From Butyrivibrio sp. (GTDB taxonomy: Bacteria > Bacillota > Clostridia > Lachnospirales > Lachnospiraceae), in contig JAILEJ010000227.1 of the NCBI GenBank assembly GCA_024688095.1, forward strand, positions 1 through 7,778: a stretch of DNA of 7,778 nt. The letters run 5' to 3'. Under the pieces are notes generated by a model. That model was not told the origin of the DNA. It made no database searches and was given only the letters and a program-made list of their open reading frames with translations. Of the stretch, positions 1 to 6,872 are shown piece after piece (positions within the stretch are counted from its first letter, which is position 1; the number at the start of each line of letters is the position of its first letter). Made by a program: the position numbers and the translations under genes.

Positions 1-1
1 C

Positions 2-220
2 GGTTCTGATCTTATGTCGGGAATTGGTGATGTGGCAGCTGGACTTGATGAATTATCATCTGGTCTTGATGAACTTTCGGAGGGACTCGATGAACTTTCG
101 GCAGGATATGATGCTTTAAATTCCGGTATGGATATGCTTTCCGGTGGATTAGATTTAGAATCATTAACAGGTATTAAGGGACTTGGTGGAATAGGAGATA
201 TTACAAATGCCGCTTTTTGA
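2..220 (+). CDS. 3' end of an unidentified CIS-operon protein with a Gly-Leu-Asp heptad tail (partial)
   Basis: The reading frame is open from base 2 to the stop at 218-220 and gives 72 residues. An ATG lies at 14, but the 13 bases before it hold no ribosome binding site, so this is most likely the C-terminus of a longer gene cut by the window edge. Six consecutive 7-residue units (bases 41-166) follow the pattern G-[LYM]-D-x-[LE]-S/N-x, such as GLDELSS, GLDELSE and GLDELSA. Hydrophobic residues at the 3/4 spacing suggest a short amphipathic helix or coiled coil with a glycine in every turn. The end (LTGIKGLGGIGDITNAAF) is glycine-rich. It overlaps the spike gene by 14 bases, which implies translational coupling. 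From position it could be the hub (gp27/GPD-like) protein that the short spike needs, or a LysM/gp53-like protein. The visible part matches no family I can name. Confidence 0.6.
   Translation, partial: GSDLMSGIGDVAAGLDELSSGLDELSEGLDELSAGYDALNSGMDMLSGGLDLESLTGIKGLGGIGDITNAAF
41..166 (+). repeat. Six tandem 21-bp units coding for Gly-Leu-Asp heptads
   Basis: The units start at 41, 62, 83, 104, 125 and 146, and each begins with a glycine codon and has Asp at position 3. Units 1-3 are close to identical in protein (GLDELS plus S, E or A) but differ at synonymous positions (ctt/ctc, tta/ctt, tca/tcg). Units 4-6 have diverged. This suggests selection on the heptad protein pattern rather than a fresh DNA duplication. 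Confidence 0.75.
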
Positions 221-1019
221 CATATTAGATGAAGTATCACAAAGGCAAATACAAAAAACTGATCTGGGTGAAAATAGAATGTTTGGAGTAGTTATTGGAC
301 AGGTTACCAAAAACTATGACATGAACAATCCAGGTCTTATCAGAATTTCTATTACTGCAAGAGATTATGAGGAAGAAAAACAGGTATGGGCCAGAGTTGC
401 TTATCCTTATTCAGGACAGGACTGGGGACATTATTTTTTACCAGAGGTAGGAGATCAGGTACTTGTTGTTTTTGAAAATGGTGATATTAACAGACCATAT
501 GTAATTGGAAGCGTGCCTAAGAGTACATTTAATTTTACCAAGAAACTGGCAGATGAGAATAATACACATAAGGAAATAAAGACAAAAAATGGGAATACTA
601 TTTCCTTTGAGGATAATGCAGAGGGCCAGGGGGCTAATGACAAAATTACAATAAAGACCTCCACAGAAGCCCATAAAATTGAACTAAATAATGAAAAGAA
701 GCAAATAAAGATATCGGATAAAGATGGTGAGAACCAGATTGTAATGAAGACCGAAAATGGTCAGATGGAGATTACTGCAAAAACCAAGCTTACAATCAAG
801 GTGGGAGATAATCTTGAACTTATAATGAATGGAAATAACGGGACACTTCAGATAAAGAGTACAAAGATAACAATGGAAGCTAGTAATTCAGCTTCTATAA
901 CATCTAATAATACAGCTAAGATTGAAGGAGGTAATGTTACTCTTACCGGTAATTCAATGCTAAAACTTGAAAGCAGTGGTCCTGTAAATGTATCAGGAAC
1001 ACCTATAAAGCTTGGTTGA
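207..1019 (+). CDS. Baseplate central spike protein, gp5/gpV/VgrG-type (OB fold plus beta-helix)
   Basis: This 270-residue protein should form the trimeric puncturing spike beneath the inner tube. Residues about 26-104 are a gp5/VgrG OB fold with the signature FLPEVGDQVLVVFENGD (77-93) followed by RPYVIGSV. Residues 121-137 match the usual neck between OB fold and needle (K-T-K-N-G-N-T-I-S-F-E-D). From about 145 to the end, alternating short beta strands and Asn/Gly turns indicate a trimeric beta-helix, closing with VNVSGTPIKLG, a common end of VgrG-like spikes. The N-terminal gp27-like hub domains of full VgrG are absent, so the hub should be a separate protein. There is no Cys and no HxH iron-binding tip, so a PAAR cap would be expected. 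AGGAG at 193-197 lies 9 bases before the ATG. The start falls inside the end of the previous gene. Confidence 0.9.
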   Translation: MPLFDILDEVSQRQIQKTDLGENRMFGVVIGQVTKNYDMNNPGLIRISITARDYEEEKQVWARVAYPYSGQDWGHYFLPEVGDQVLVVFENGDINRPYVIGSVPKSTFNFTKKLADENNTHKEIKTKNGNTISFEDNAEGQGANDKITIKTSTEAHKIELNNEKKQIKISDKDGENQIVMKTENGQMEITAKTKLTIKVGDNLELIMNGNNGTLQIKSTKITMEASNSASITSNNTAKIEGGNVTLTGNSMLKLESSGPVNVSGTPIKLG

Positions 1020-1034
1020 TAGATTGGAGATAAT

Positions 1035-1493
1035 ATGAAGACAGATGAGAACAGCTTCCTTGGAACAGGAGCTAAATTTCCTTTTGAAATAGATAAAGCT
1101 ACAGGAAGAATTAAAACTGTTTCTGGAAATCAGAGCGTTAAAGAGTCTATATATATAATTTTGATGACTGGCCTCACAGAAAGGCTTACGCGACCTGATT
1201 TTGGCACGAACATAATGGGATATGCATTTATGAGTACAGGACCTACAGCAATGTCCATGATGCAAAGAGATCTGTGCCAGGCTATTCTTGCACAGGAACC
1301 TCGTATAGCTGATGTTGATATTGATATGCAGTTATCTAACAGTAATGAATATATGCTAATAAATATTGACTATGTTGTTGCAGCAACAAATTCCAGGGAT
1401 AATCTTGTATTTCCATTCTATCTGAATATTGACGAAGATGTTGAAGAGGAAGAAAACGAATACTATGAACCTGAGATTGAAGAGGAAATATAG
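1035..1493 (+). CDS. gp25-like baseplate wedge protein (GPW/gp25 family) with acidic C-terminal tail
   Basis: This 152-residue protein belongs to the T4 gp25/TssE/Afp9 family, which forms part of the baseplate wedge core and contacts the first sheath ring. Family marks in order are FPFEID (15-20), G-R-I (24-26), the SVKESIYIILMTGLTER helix (34-50), RPDFGTNI (53-60) and the conserved EPRI (88-91), followed by the beta strands that end in the N-x-x-x-N-L-V-F-P-F segment (119-128). Despite the family's old lysozyme label, the role is structural. The tail (132-152) is almost all Asp/Glu, unlike typical family members that end near the last strand. GGAG at 1026-1029 lies 5 bases before the ATG, and the gene starts 15 bases after the spike stop. 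Its product probably binds the J-like proteins encoded next. Confidence 0.92.
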   Translation: MKTDENSFLGTGAKFPFEIDKATGRIKTVSGNQSVKESIYIILMTGLTERLTRPDFGTNIMGYAFMSTGPTAMSMMQRDLCQAILAQEPRIADVDIDMQLSNSNEYMLINIDYVVAATNSRDNLVFPFYLNIDEDVEEEENEYYEPEIEEEI

Positions 1494-1506
1494 CCCTGAT
1501 TTGAAA

Positions 1507-1533
1507 GTTTTTCGTATAAATAGATAGAAAAAC
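1507..1533 (+). other. A/T-rich stem-loop 1
   Basis: GTTTTTC (1507-1513) pairs perfectly with GAAAAAC (1527-1533). A further TAT/ATA stem (1515-1517 with 1524-1526) leaves a bulged G at 1514 and a 6-base loop. The hairpin is weak in G+C and lacks a U-tract on either strand, so it is not a standard terminator. Confidence 0.45.
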
Positions 1534-1565
1534 CAAAAAATATGACTTCTTGAAAACATAAAACA

Positions 1566-1590
1566 GAAATCCGCACTTGCTGCGGGTTTC
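1566..1590 (+). other. Stem-loop 2, 10-bp stem with 5-base loop
   Basis: GAAATCCGCA (1566-1575) pairs with TGCGGGTTTC (1581-1590) over ten contiguous pairs around the loop CTTGC. The single non-Watson-Crick pair (1570 with 1586) is U-G in plus-strand RNA but would be an A-C mismatch in minus-strand RNA. The next bases (gtgagaaag) contain no U-run, so intrinsic termination is unlikely. Confidence 0.6.
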
Positions 1591-1610
1591 GTGAGAAAGT
1601 GATGCGAGAG

Positions 1611-1656
1611 GCAAATAGGCCCTGCGACGTTAGTCGCCTTGGAATGGCCTGTTTGC
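1611..1656 (+). other. Stem-loop 3, 11-bp outer stem enclosing a 5-bp inner hairpin
   Basis: GCAAATAGGCC (1611-1621) pairs with GGCCTGTTTGC (1646-1656) over eleven contiguous pairs. The one wobble (1616 with 1651) is U-G on the plus strand and an A-C mismatch on the minus strand. Inside, GCGAC (1624-1628) pairs with GTCGC (1633-1637) around the tetraloop GTTA, and an internal loop (1638-1645, cttggaat) lies on the 3' side. This is the strongest structure in the window. Confidence 0.65.
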
Positions 1657-1658
1657 AA

Positions 1659-1686
1659 GATTTTTGGATCGAAGTGACAAAAAATC
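1659..1686 (+). other. Stem-loop 4 just upstream of the J gene ribosome binding site
   Basis: GATTTTT (1659-1665) pairs with AAAAATC (1680-1686). A bulged A at 1679 and a G1666-C1678 pair continue the stem, with a possible short U-C/G-A inner stem around GAAGT. It ends 11 bases before the GAGGA ribosome binding site, so it could affect ribosome access, but the stem is A/T-rich and not very stable. Confidence 0.4.
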
Positions 1687-1697
1687 ATATGAAGCTT

Positions 1698-1702
1698 GAG
1701 GA
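1698..1702 (+). promoter_or_regulatory. Ribosome binding site that decides the start of the first J gene
   Basis: GAGGA at 1698-1702 directly abuts the ATG at 1703, leaving no spacer. It lies 6 bases before the in-frame ATG at 1709, the spacing used for the downstream genes at 4766 and 6873. Translation therefore most likely starts at 1709, not 1703. Confidence 0.7.
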
Positions 1703-1708
1703 ATGAAA

Positions 1709-4700
1709 ATGAGAAATGTTGATAATAGAAGAGTGCAGGATATAGAAAATAGAATAGAAGAACTTTCTCATAGTTATACGCCTGAGTGGCACTATGATGC
1801 AGAAAATCCTGATATAGGCGCTACTATTGCAAAACTTTTTGCATATCAGATGCAGGATAACATAGATACTTTAAATGGGATTATGGAAAGATACCAGGCA
1901 GAATTTGTTAATATGCTTGATCTTACACTTAATCCTGCAATGGCATCAAAGAGTCTGGTAGTATTTAATATGATTGATAATGTTTCTTCAGGAACTGAAA
2001 TTCCCAAGGGTACAAAACTTGTGGCTTCAGCAAATGAAGAAAATTCAAATGATGTTATTTTTGAGACTGACAGAAATCTTTATGTTACATCCTCTAAGCT
2101 TACAAATGTATTTATGGTGGATTATGAATATGGAACAGTTACGCCTCTTCTTGGAAAAATGAGTCCTCAGGAAATATATGAGGATGAATATAAGAAGAAA
2201 AATGAAGAGGATCTTGATGACGAAGCACTTGCAAGGCAGAAAGAACAGGAAGCTCAACTTAAGCCTTTTATTTTATTTAATGAAAAAGAAAACTCTATCT
2301 GTAGAAGTGTACTCATAATGTATCATGAGAATTTGTTTGATGTTTCTGATGATCCTATATTTATAAGATTTTCAGAAGGTGATAAGCTAATAGAACTTAT
2401 TGATAAGGGAACTCTTTCTTTTAAATATGTTTCTAAAAATGGAGCAGAAGAGTTTGATAGTGTAACAAAGCTTGAGGATGGTTCTACATATGCACTTGTA
2501 AAGACGGGTGATTGCAGAAAATTCGAAGTAGGAGAAAAGGAATATTCAATCATTTATCTTGAAGCTTCCAATTCACTTGTAAAGGATATAAAGATTGGTG
2601 GAATTGGAATATCATCTAAAGGCGGTGAATTACCCCCAGAATTTGTCACAGATGGAAATCTGGAATATGACAGACATTCTTTTGATCCATTTACAGATGT
2701 ACTTTCCGTTTATAACGAATGTTATATTGGACATGACAGATACTTTAGTAAGACAGGCTCTAAAATTACTATAAGTTTTAAAACAAAGTTTTTAGAAAAA
2801 GATCTTACTGTTTCTGCAAAGCAGGAAGAAGAACGACTTACAATTATCAAAAGAAAACCAAGATCAGTATGGACCGAACAATATTCTGATGCAATTGTTA
2901 ATGAAATTTCTTTTGAATATTTTAATGGACTTGGATGGAAAAAATTAAACTGTAATATAGAAGTAGGAACAATTTTTGCAGAAGGCAGAGAAGGTGAGTA
3001 TACCTTTAGCTTTAATTGTCCGGATGACTGGAAAGAGTCTGACGTTGGTGCATATAGTGGCAGATGTATCAGGATGCAGATAGTAAAGTCTGATAATTGC
3101 TATTTAAGACCTTCAATTCATCATTATCCTCATATTACAGATATGAAATTTGCATATACTTATGAAGATCAATTCATTAAGCCTGACAAACTTGAGATGA
3201 TATCAGGTACTGTAAAAAAGGATATCACTCAGGGGCAGTTTAGCGACGATGGATTTATTGCCATGGGAGGAAGCGGTTATACTGAAGATGCTATTTATCT
3301 TGGATTTGATTCTCCTATGAAGTCGGGTCCTATAAGTATATATTTTGAGGTGGCAGATGCAGCGGGACTTTATCCTGTAAATTGCAGGTTTGAGTATAGC
3401 AGCTCAGAAGGGTTTAGACCATTGCGAGTGCTTGATTATACAGATGATTTTACAAAATCAGGTATAGTCAGATTCATTCCACCCTCAGATATGAGTGATA
3501 TAAAAGTAGAGGAAAGAAAGAGATATTGGATAAGGATAGTTAGAAGTGTTAAGCAGGCTGTAGAAGATTCTATAAAGTTTATGCCAAGAATAACACATAT
3601 TCTTCCTAATGCGATTACAGTTACCAACACATTTACTGCAGAACCAAGTAGTTATTTCATAGATGAGAGTCTTCCGGATATGCATTTTAGTCTGGCAGCA
3701 GGAAATGTTCTTGATGCAGAAGTTTGGGTAAATGAGAAGAACACAATCACTAAACAGGAAATAGAAAATTATTATATGAACAGACCGGATTTAATCCGTG
3801 TTGAGCGGGATCTTGTAGGAAATATTTCATCTGTTTATATTAAGTGGCAGGAAACTGACAGCTTTGATAATCCTCCAAGCCGTAGATGTTATATGATAGA
3901 CAGATTATTTGGAGAAATAATATTCTCCGATGGTATATCCTGTTATATTCCAAGAGTAACTGATGATGTGGCATTTACTGTTAAAACCAGATATACAAAT
4001 GGAGCAGAAGGAAATGTTGGTAAATACCGAATTACAGATTTTCTTGGAAATGTTCCATATATTGATAGCCTGACGAACCCTGTAAGGGCTTATGGCGGAA
4101 GCGGACTTGAAACTATACCAAGTGCACTCAAGAGAGGTGCTAGTATTATTCATTCAAGGAACAGACTTGTAAGTATTAGTGATTACAAAAATGTAATACT
4201 TAACTATTCTGATGCTATCGATAAAGTTGAAATAGTTTGTGGCAAAACAATTAATGGAAAAGGAACACCAGCTGATATATCATTTGTTATTTTAATGAAA
4301 GATTTTATGAGTGGTTCATTCTCTTTCCATAATATTGCAAGACAGCTCAAACAGCATCTGCTTGAAAGCTGCGAAATCACAATTGATGAAGATAACATTC
4401 ACATTGTTGAGCCTACATTTGTTGAAATATCAGTTAATGTGTGGGTAGAGGTTGCAAATATAGACGACAGCTTCGAAATTCAGGCACAGATAAGAGATGT
4501 TCTTACAGCTTATTTGCATCCTGTAACATATGCATCACATGCAGGATGGAATATTGGTACTATTCCAAAGAAATCTCAGATACTTATGAGACTTAGCATT
4601 CTTAAGAGTAAAGCTATAGTTAAGAGAATTGCGATTATCGGAAAATATGCTGATCATAATGGTGATAAAGAAGTGGATATAACAGATCTTGAGGTTACAC

Positions 4701-4753
4701 CATTTATGGTATGTAAGAGTGGAAAGCATAATGTTCATATAATTTATGATTGA
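1709..4753 (+). CDS. Long baseplate J/gp6-like wedge protein (Afp11-like)
   Basis: This is a wedge arm of the baseplate, likely paired with the second J-like protein. Numbering here counts from the in-frame ATG at 1703; the preferred start is residue 3. The N-terminus has the TIGR02243-type opening PEWHYDAENPDIGATIAKLF (27-46), then IPKGTKL (100-106) and VIFETDRNL (118-126). A highly charged segment (about 154-187, rich in E/D/K) looks like an inserted helix. Two similar beta modules follow: FEYFNGLGWKKL (404-415) ending at GRCIRMQI (453-460), and FEYSSSEGFRPL (563-574) ending at RYWIRI (607-612). The J core shows FGEIIFSDG (736-744), TRYTNGAEGNVGKYR (762-776), YGGSGLETIPSA (797-808), a V-S-I-S-D-Y-K stretch and WNIG (949-952). 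It is about three times the length of a typical phage gpJ, as in eCIS loci. It lies 12 bases upstream of the next gene. Confidence 0.88.
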   Translation: MRNVDNRRVQDIENRIEELSHSYTPEWHYDAENPDIGATIAKLFAYQMQDNIDTLNGIMERYQAEFVNMLDLTLNPAMASKSLVVFNMIDNVSSGTEIPKGTKLVASANEENSNDVIFETDRNLYVTSSKLTNVFMVDYEYGTVTPLLGKMSPQEIYEDEYKKKNEEDLDDEALARQKEQEAQLKPFILFNEKENSICRSVLIMYHENLFDVSDDPIFIRFSEGDKLIELIDKGTLSFKYVSKNGAEEFDSVTKLEDGSTYALVKTGDCRKFEVGEKEYSIIYLEASNSLVKDIKIGGIGISSKGGELPPEFVTDGNLEYDRHSFDPFTDVLSVYNECYIGHDRYFSKTGSKITISFKTKFLEKDLTVSAKQEEERLTIIKRKPRSVWTEQYSDAIVNEISFEYFNGLGWKKLNCNIEVGTIFAEGREGEYTFSFNCPDDWKESDVGAYSGRCIRMQIVKSDNCYLRPSIHHYPHITDMKFAYTYEDQFIKPDKLEMISGTVKKDITQGQFSDDGFIAMGGSGYTEDAIYLGFDSPMKSGPISIYFEVADAAGLYPVNCRFEYSSSEGFRPLRVLDYTDDFTKSGIVRFIPPSDMSDIKVEERKRYWIRIVRSVKQAVEDSIKFMPRITHILPNAITVTNTFTAEPSSYFIDESLPDMHFSLAAGNVLDAEVWVNEKNTITKQEIENYYMNRPDLIRVERDLVGNISSVYIKWQETDSFDNPPSRRCYMIDRLFGEIIFSDGISCYIPRVTDDVAFTVKTRYTNGAEGNVGKYRITDFLGNVPYIDSLTNPVRAYGGSGLETIPSALKRGASIIHSRNRLVSISDYKNVILNYSDAIDKVEIVCGKTINGKGTPADISFVILMKDFMSGSFSFHNIARQLKQHLLESCEITIDEDNIHIVEPTFVEISVNVWVEVANIDDSFEIQAQIRDVLTAYLHPVTYASHAGWNIGTIPKKSQILMRLSILKSKAIVKRIAIIGKYADHNGDKEVDITDLEVTPFMVCKSGKHNVHIIYD

Positions 4754-4765
4754 GAAGGATAAAAA

Positions 4766-6856
4766 ATGCTGATTGTAAAAGAACTTCAGAACAAATCATA
4801 TGAAGACAGAATAAATGAGGCTATTACAAAGATTCCTCTGATTTCTCCTGAATGGACAAATTTTAATCCGTCAGATCCTGGAATGACGGTTCTTGAGAAT
4901 CTGACTTTATTTAATGCTCTTCAGGGTGATTCAATAACTAAATTATCTTACAGAGCAAGAAGTGCACTTTTTAAGATGGTCGGATTTACTCCAAGAAAAG
5001 GTAAGTGTGCAAGATTATTATTATCTTCCGATAACTTAAAAGAACCTGTATTGTTAAAGCCAATGCAGAAATTTAAAATCGGCGATCTTTGTTATGAGAC
5101 TTCTAAGCAGTTAGAAGTGGGTGGAAGTCATGTTATTGGCATTTATTCATATTATGAAGATAAATATCATGATATATCTTATTGCTGTGACAGAGAGGTA
5201 ATGCTTGCAGCCAAACTTTTTGGAGATGATCCTAAGGTTGGAGACAGTGTATACATTATGGTTGATAATATTCCGGATAATATAAAGGAAACTATCTTTT
5301 ATATTAATATGGATGAAAAAAATAATCGTAATACTGTTGAGAATAGAACGGAGTCAATTTTTGCCCAAGTAAAATGGGAATACTATACAGAAAAAGGTTT
5401 TGAAGATCTTAAAGCAAGAGATTATACTGGTGCATTTCAGTTCAGTGGTGAAGTTAAGTTTTCCTTTGGAAATGACAAGCCGGCAATATACAAAAATGGT
5501 CCTGAAGAAGCATATTGTATAAGAGCTACTCTAACTAAGGCAGAGTATGATGTAAGACCAAAGCTTATTGCAGTTGAAGGATTTTTGTTTGAAGTATGGC
5601 AAAAAGATACTAAAAGTATCTGCATTACTACAAATAAGACAGACAATATTGAAATAACGTCAACTATTGATGAAGAACCATATATAGCAGTATTTGCTAA
5701 AGAAGAAAAAGGTTCAGCATATAGAAGATATGAGCTTTCAAGAGGAGGCGGAGTTGGAAGATTCTGTATATTTGAAGAAACAGGCAGCAGGTCTTTTAGA
5801 ATAACCTTTGATAAAGAAAGATTTGGATATGAACCTATTAAAGTCAAGGATTGTGTAAGAGTAATTATTTACAATGAAGAAATGATGCGTTCTTACAATG
5901 TTGGAAAAGTTATAGGCTATGATAATCAGGAAATTGAAATTCCTGCAAAACATATAGTAAGAGACAGCTTTTGCCTTATAGCCAGACGTGTTGATGAGAA
6001 TGGTGAAAATATATATGATTTTGTCAGACCTGAAAAGAAAGGTGAGGACGACCTTTATTATCATCTTCTGGAAAATGATGGCAAGATAATAATAGAGGAT
6101 GCAGGCGATTATATAGGAGCTGAGCTCTTCATTGGAATGATTGCTGTAACGGATGGAGATAAAGGAAATATACTTTCTGGAAATGAGCTTGTTTGTGAGG
6201 CTTATCCGGATATTAAATTTTATAATCCAGGAAGAGGAACTGGTGGAGTATTTAGAGAGAAACTTGAAGATGTAAGAAAACGTTTTGCAAAGGATATGAA
6301 TACCCCATATACTGCGGTAACAGCAGCAGACTATGAGCAGATAGTAAAGACAACACCAGGATTATGTATAAAAAAGGCACATGCAAAGATTAATGCAGCA
6401 GATAATCTTGTAAGAATATCTGTAATGCCTGGAACAGATGATGAATGGCCTACTTTGTCAGATATTTATATAAAAGAGATAAGTGACAGGCTAGAGGAAA
6501 GAAGACTTATTACAACAAGATTCCAGATAATACAGCCTGTATATGCTGCTGTTTCTGTAAAGGGAACTATATATGTAAAGAGACATTATTCCGGATGCAG
6601 AGAAAAAATTATGGAAAAACTTTCAAGAGAGATAAATTATATTGAATCTTCCAAGAATTTTGGTGATGTTTTGAGATTCGAGGATGTTTTTCATGGAATA
6701 GAAACTCTTGATTGCGTACAGTTTGTATATGAGCTTTCACTTAGCCCGGAAAATCCTAAGATTGCTACTCTTCAGGATTCTGATATTTATCCAAAAGAAA
6801 ACTGTCTGTGTTATCTTGGAGATGTGCAGTTGGAAATTGTTACTTATGAAGAATGA
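4766..6856 (+). CDS. Second baseplate J-like wedge protein (Afp12-like)
   Basis: This 696-residue protein is a shorter, diverged relative of the preceding J protein. It opens with PEWTNFNPSDPGMTVLE (28-44), the canonical form of the motif seen at 27-43 of its neighbour, followed by a helix and R-S-A-L-F-K-M-V-G-F-T-P (65-76). The middle (about 90-480) is beta-rich and has no recognisable motif. The C-terminal J core is clear: NPGRGTGGVFRE (487-498), the V-T-A-A-D-Y-E-Q-I segment near 518-526, a V-R-I-S-V-M-P strand, and FGDVLRFEDVFHGIE (632-646). AAGGA at 4755-4759 lies 6 bases before the ATG, overlapping the end of the upstream stop. gp6-like proteins dimerise in T4 baseplates, so the two J proteins may form a heteromeric wedge here (inference). 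Confidence 0.87.
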   Translation: MLIVKELQNKSYEDRINEAITKIPLISPEWTNFNPSDPGMTVLENLTLFNALQGDSITKLSYRARSALFKMVGFTPRKGKCARLLLSSDNLKEPVLLKPMQKFKIGDLCYETSKQLEVGGSHVIGIYSYYEDKYHDISYCCDREVMLAAKLFGDDPKVGDSVYIMVDNIPDNIKETIFYINMDEKNNRNTVENRTESIFAQVKWEYYTEKGFEDLKARDYTGAFQFSGEVKFSFGNDKPAIYKNGPEEAYCIRATLTKAEYDVRPKLIAVEGFLFEVWQKDTKSICITTNKTDNIEITSTIDEEPYIAVFAKEEKGSAYRRYELSRGGGVGRFCIFEETGSRSFRITFDKERFGYEPIKVKDCVRVIIYNEEMMRSYNVGKVIGYDNQEIEIPAKHIVRDSFCLIARRVDENGENIYDFVRPEKKGEDDLYYHLLENDGKIIIEDAGDYIGAELFIGMIAVTDGDKGNILSGNELVCEAYPDIKFYNPGRGTGGVFREKLEDVRKRFAKDMNTPYTAVTAADYEQIVKTTPGLCIKKAHAKINAADNLVRISVMPGTDDEWPTLSDIYIKEISDRLEERRLITTRFQIIQPVYAAVSVKGTIYVKRHYSGCREKIMEKLSREINYIESSKNFGDVLRFEDVFHGIETLDCVQFVYELSLSPENPKIATLQDSDIYPKENCLCYLGDVQLEIVTYEE

Positions 6857-6872
6857 TTTTTGGAGGACTTAA

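Larger units (their letters stand above)
1494..1702 (+). other. Structured intergenic region between gp25-like and baseplate J genes
   Basis: This 209-base stretch is the only real gap in the operon; other junctions are an overlap of 14 bases or spacers of 12-16 bases. It contains no ORF of useful length in the operon direction. It holds four stem-loops in a row (1507-1533, 1566-1590, 1611-1656, 1659-1686), listed separately. The segment 1611-1656 is about 57% G+C, well above the flanking coding DNA. I see no convincing sigma-70 promoter. No hairpin is followed by a U-run, so I do not call a terminator. It could be a structured mRNA leader for the downstream J gene, an RNA-processing or differential-expression element, or a small palindromic repeat (MITE/REP-like) inserted in the operon. 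I do not recognise it as a named RNA family. Confidence 0.6.

Noticed and set aside
438..674. Antisense ORFs opposite the spike gene
   Set aside because: They lie wholly inside a well-supported coding gene, have no ribosome binding site and show no domain-like sequence; they are shadows of the plus-strand codons.
1566..1592. Stem-loop 2 as a rho-independent terminator after the gp25-like gene
   Set aside because: The stem is good, but it is followed by gtgagaaag rather than a U-run, and the same-strand operon continues with coupled genes.
993..1688. Minus-strand ORFs covering the gp25-like gene and the intergenic gap
   Set aside because: The translations are Cys/Phe/Ile-rich low-complexity sequence typical of reversed A/T-rich coding DNA, and gp25 family motifs are clear on the plus strand.
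1534..1692. Imperfect direct repeat CAAAAAATATGA (1534-1545) and CAAAAAATCATATGA (1678-1692) flanking stem-loops 2-3 as a target-site duplication
   Set aside because: It is A/T-rich, imperfect (3-base insertion), and its second copy overlaps stem-loop 4. No inverted terminal repeats were found beside it, so chance is as likely.
1664..1693. Possible promoter with TTGGAT (1664-1669) and TATGAA (1688-1693)
   Set aside because: Both boxes are poor matches, the -35 box lies inside a stem-loop, and the -10 box almost abuts the ribosome binding site, leaving no plausible leader.
5437..6064. Minus-strand ORFs of 136 and 108 residues inside the second J gene
   Set aside because: They are opposite a frame with clear J-family motifs on both sides, have no start context and match no recognisable family.
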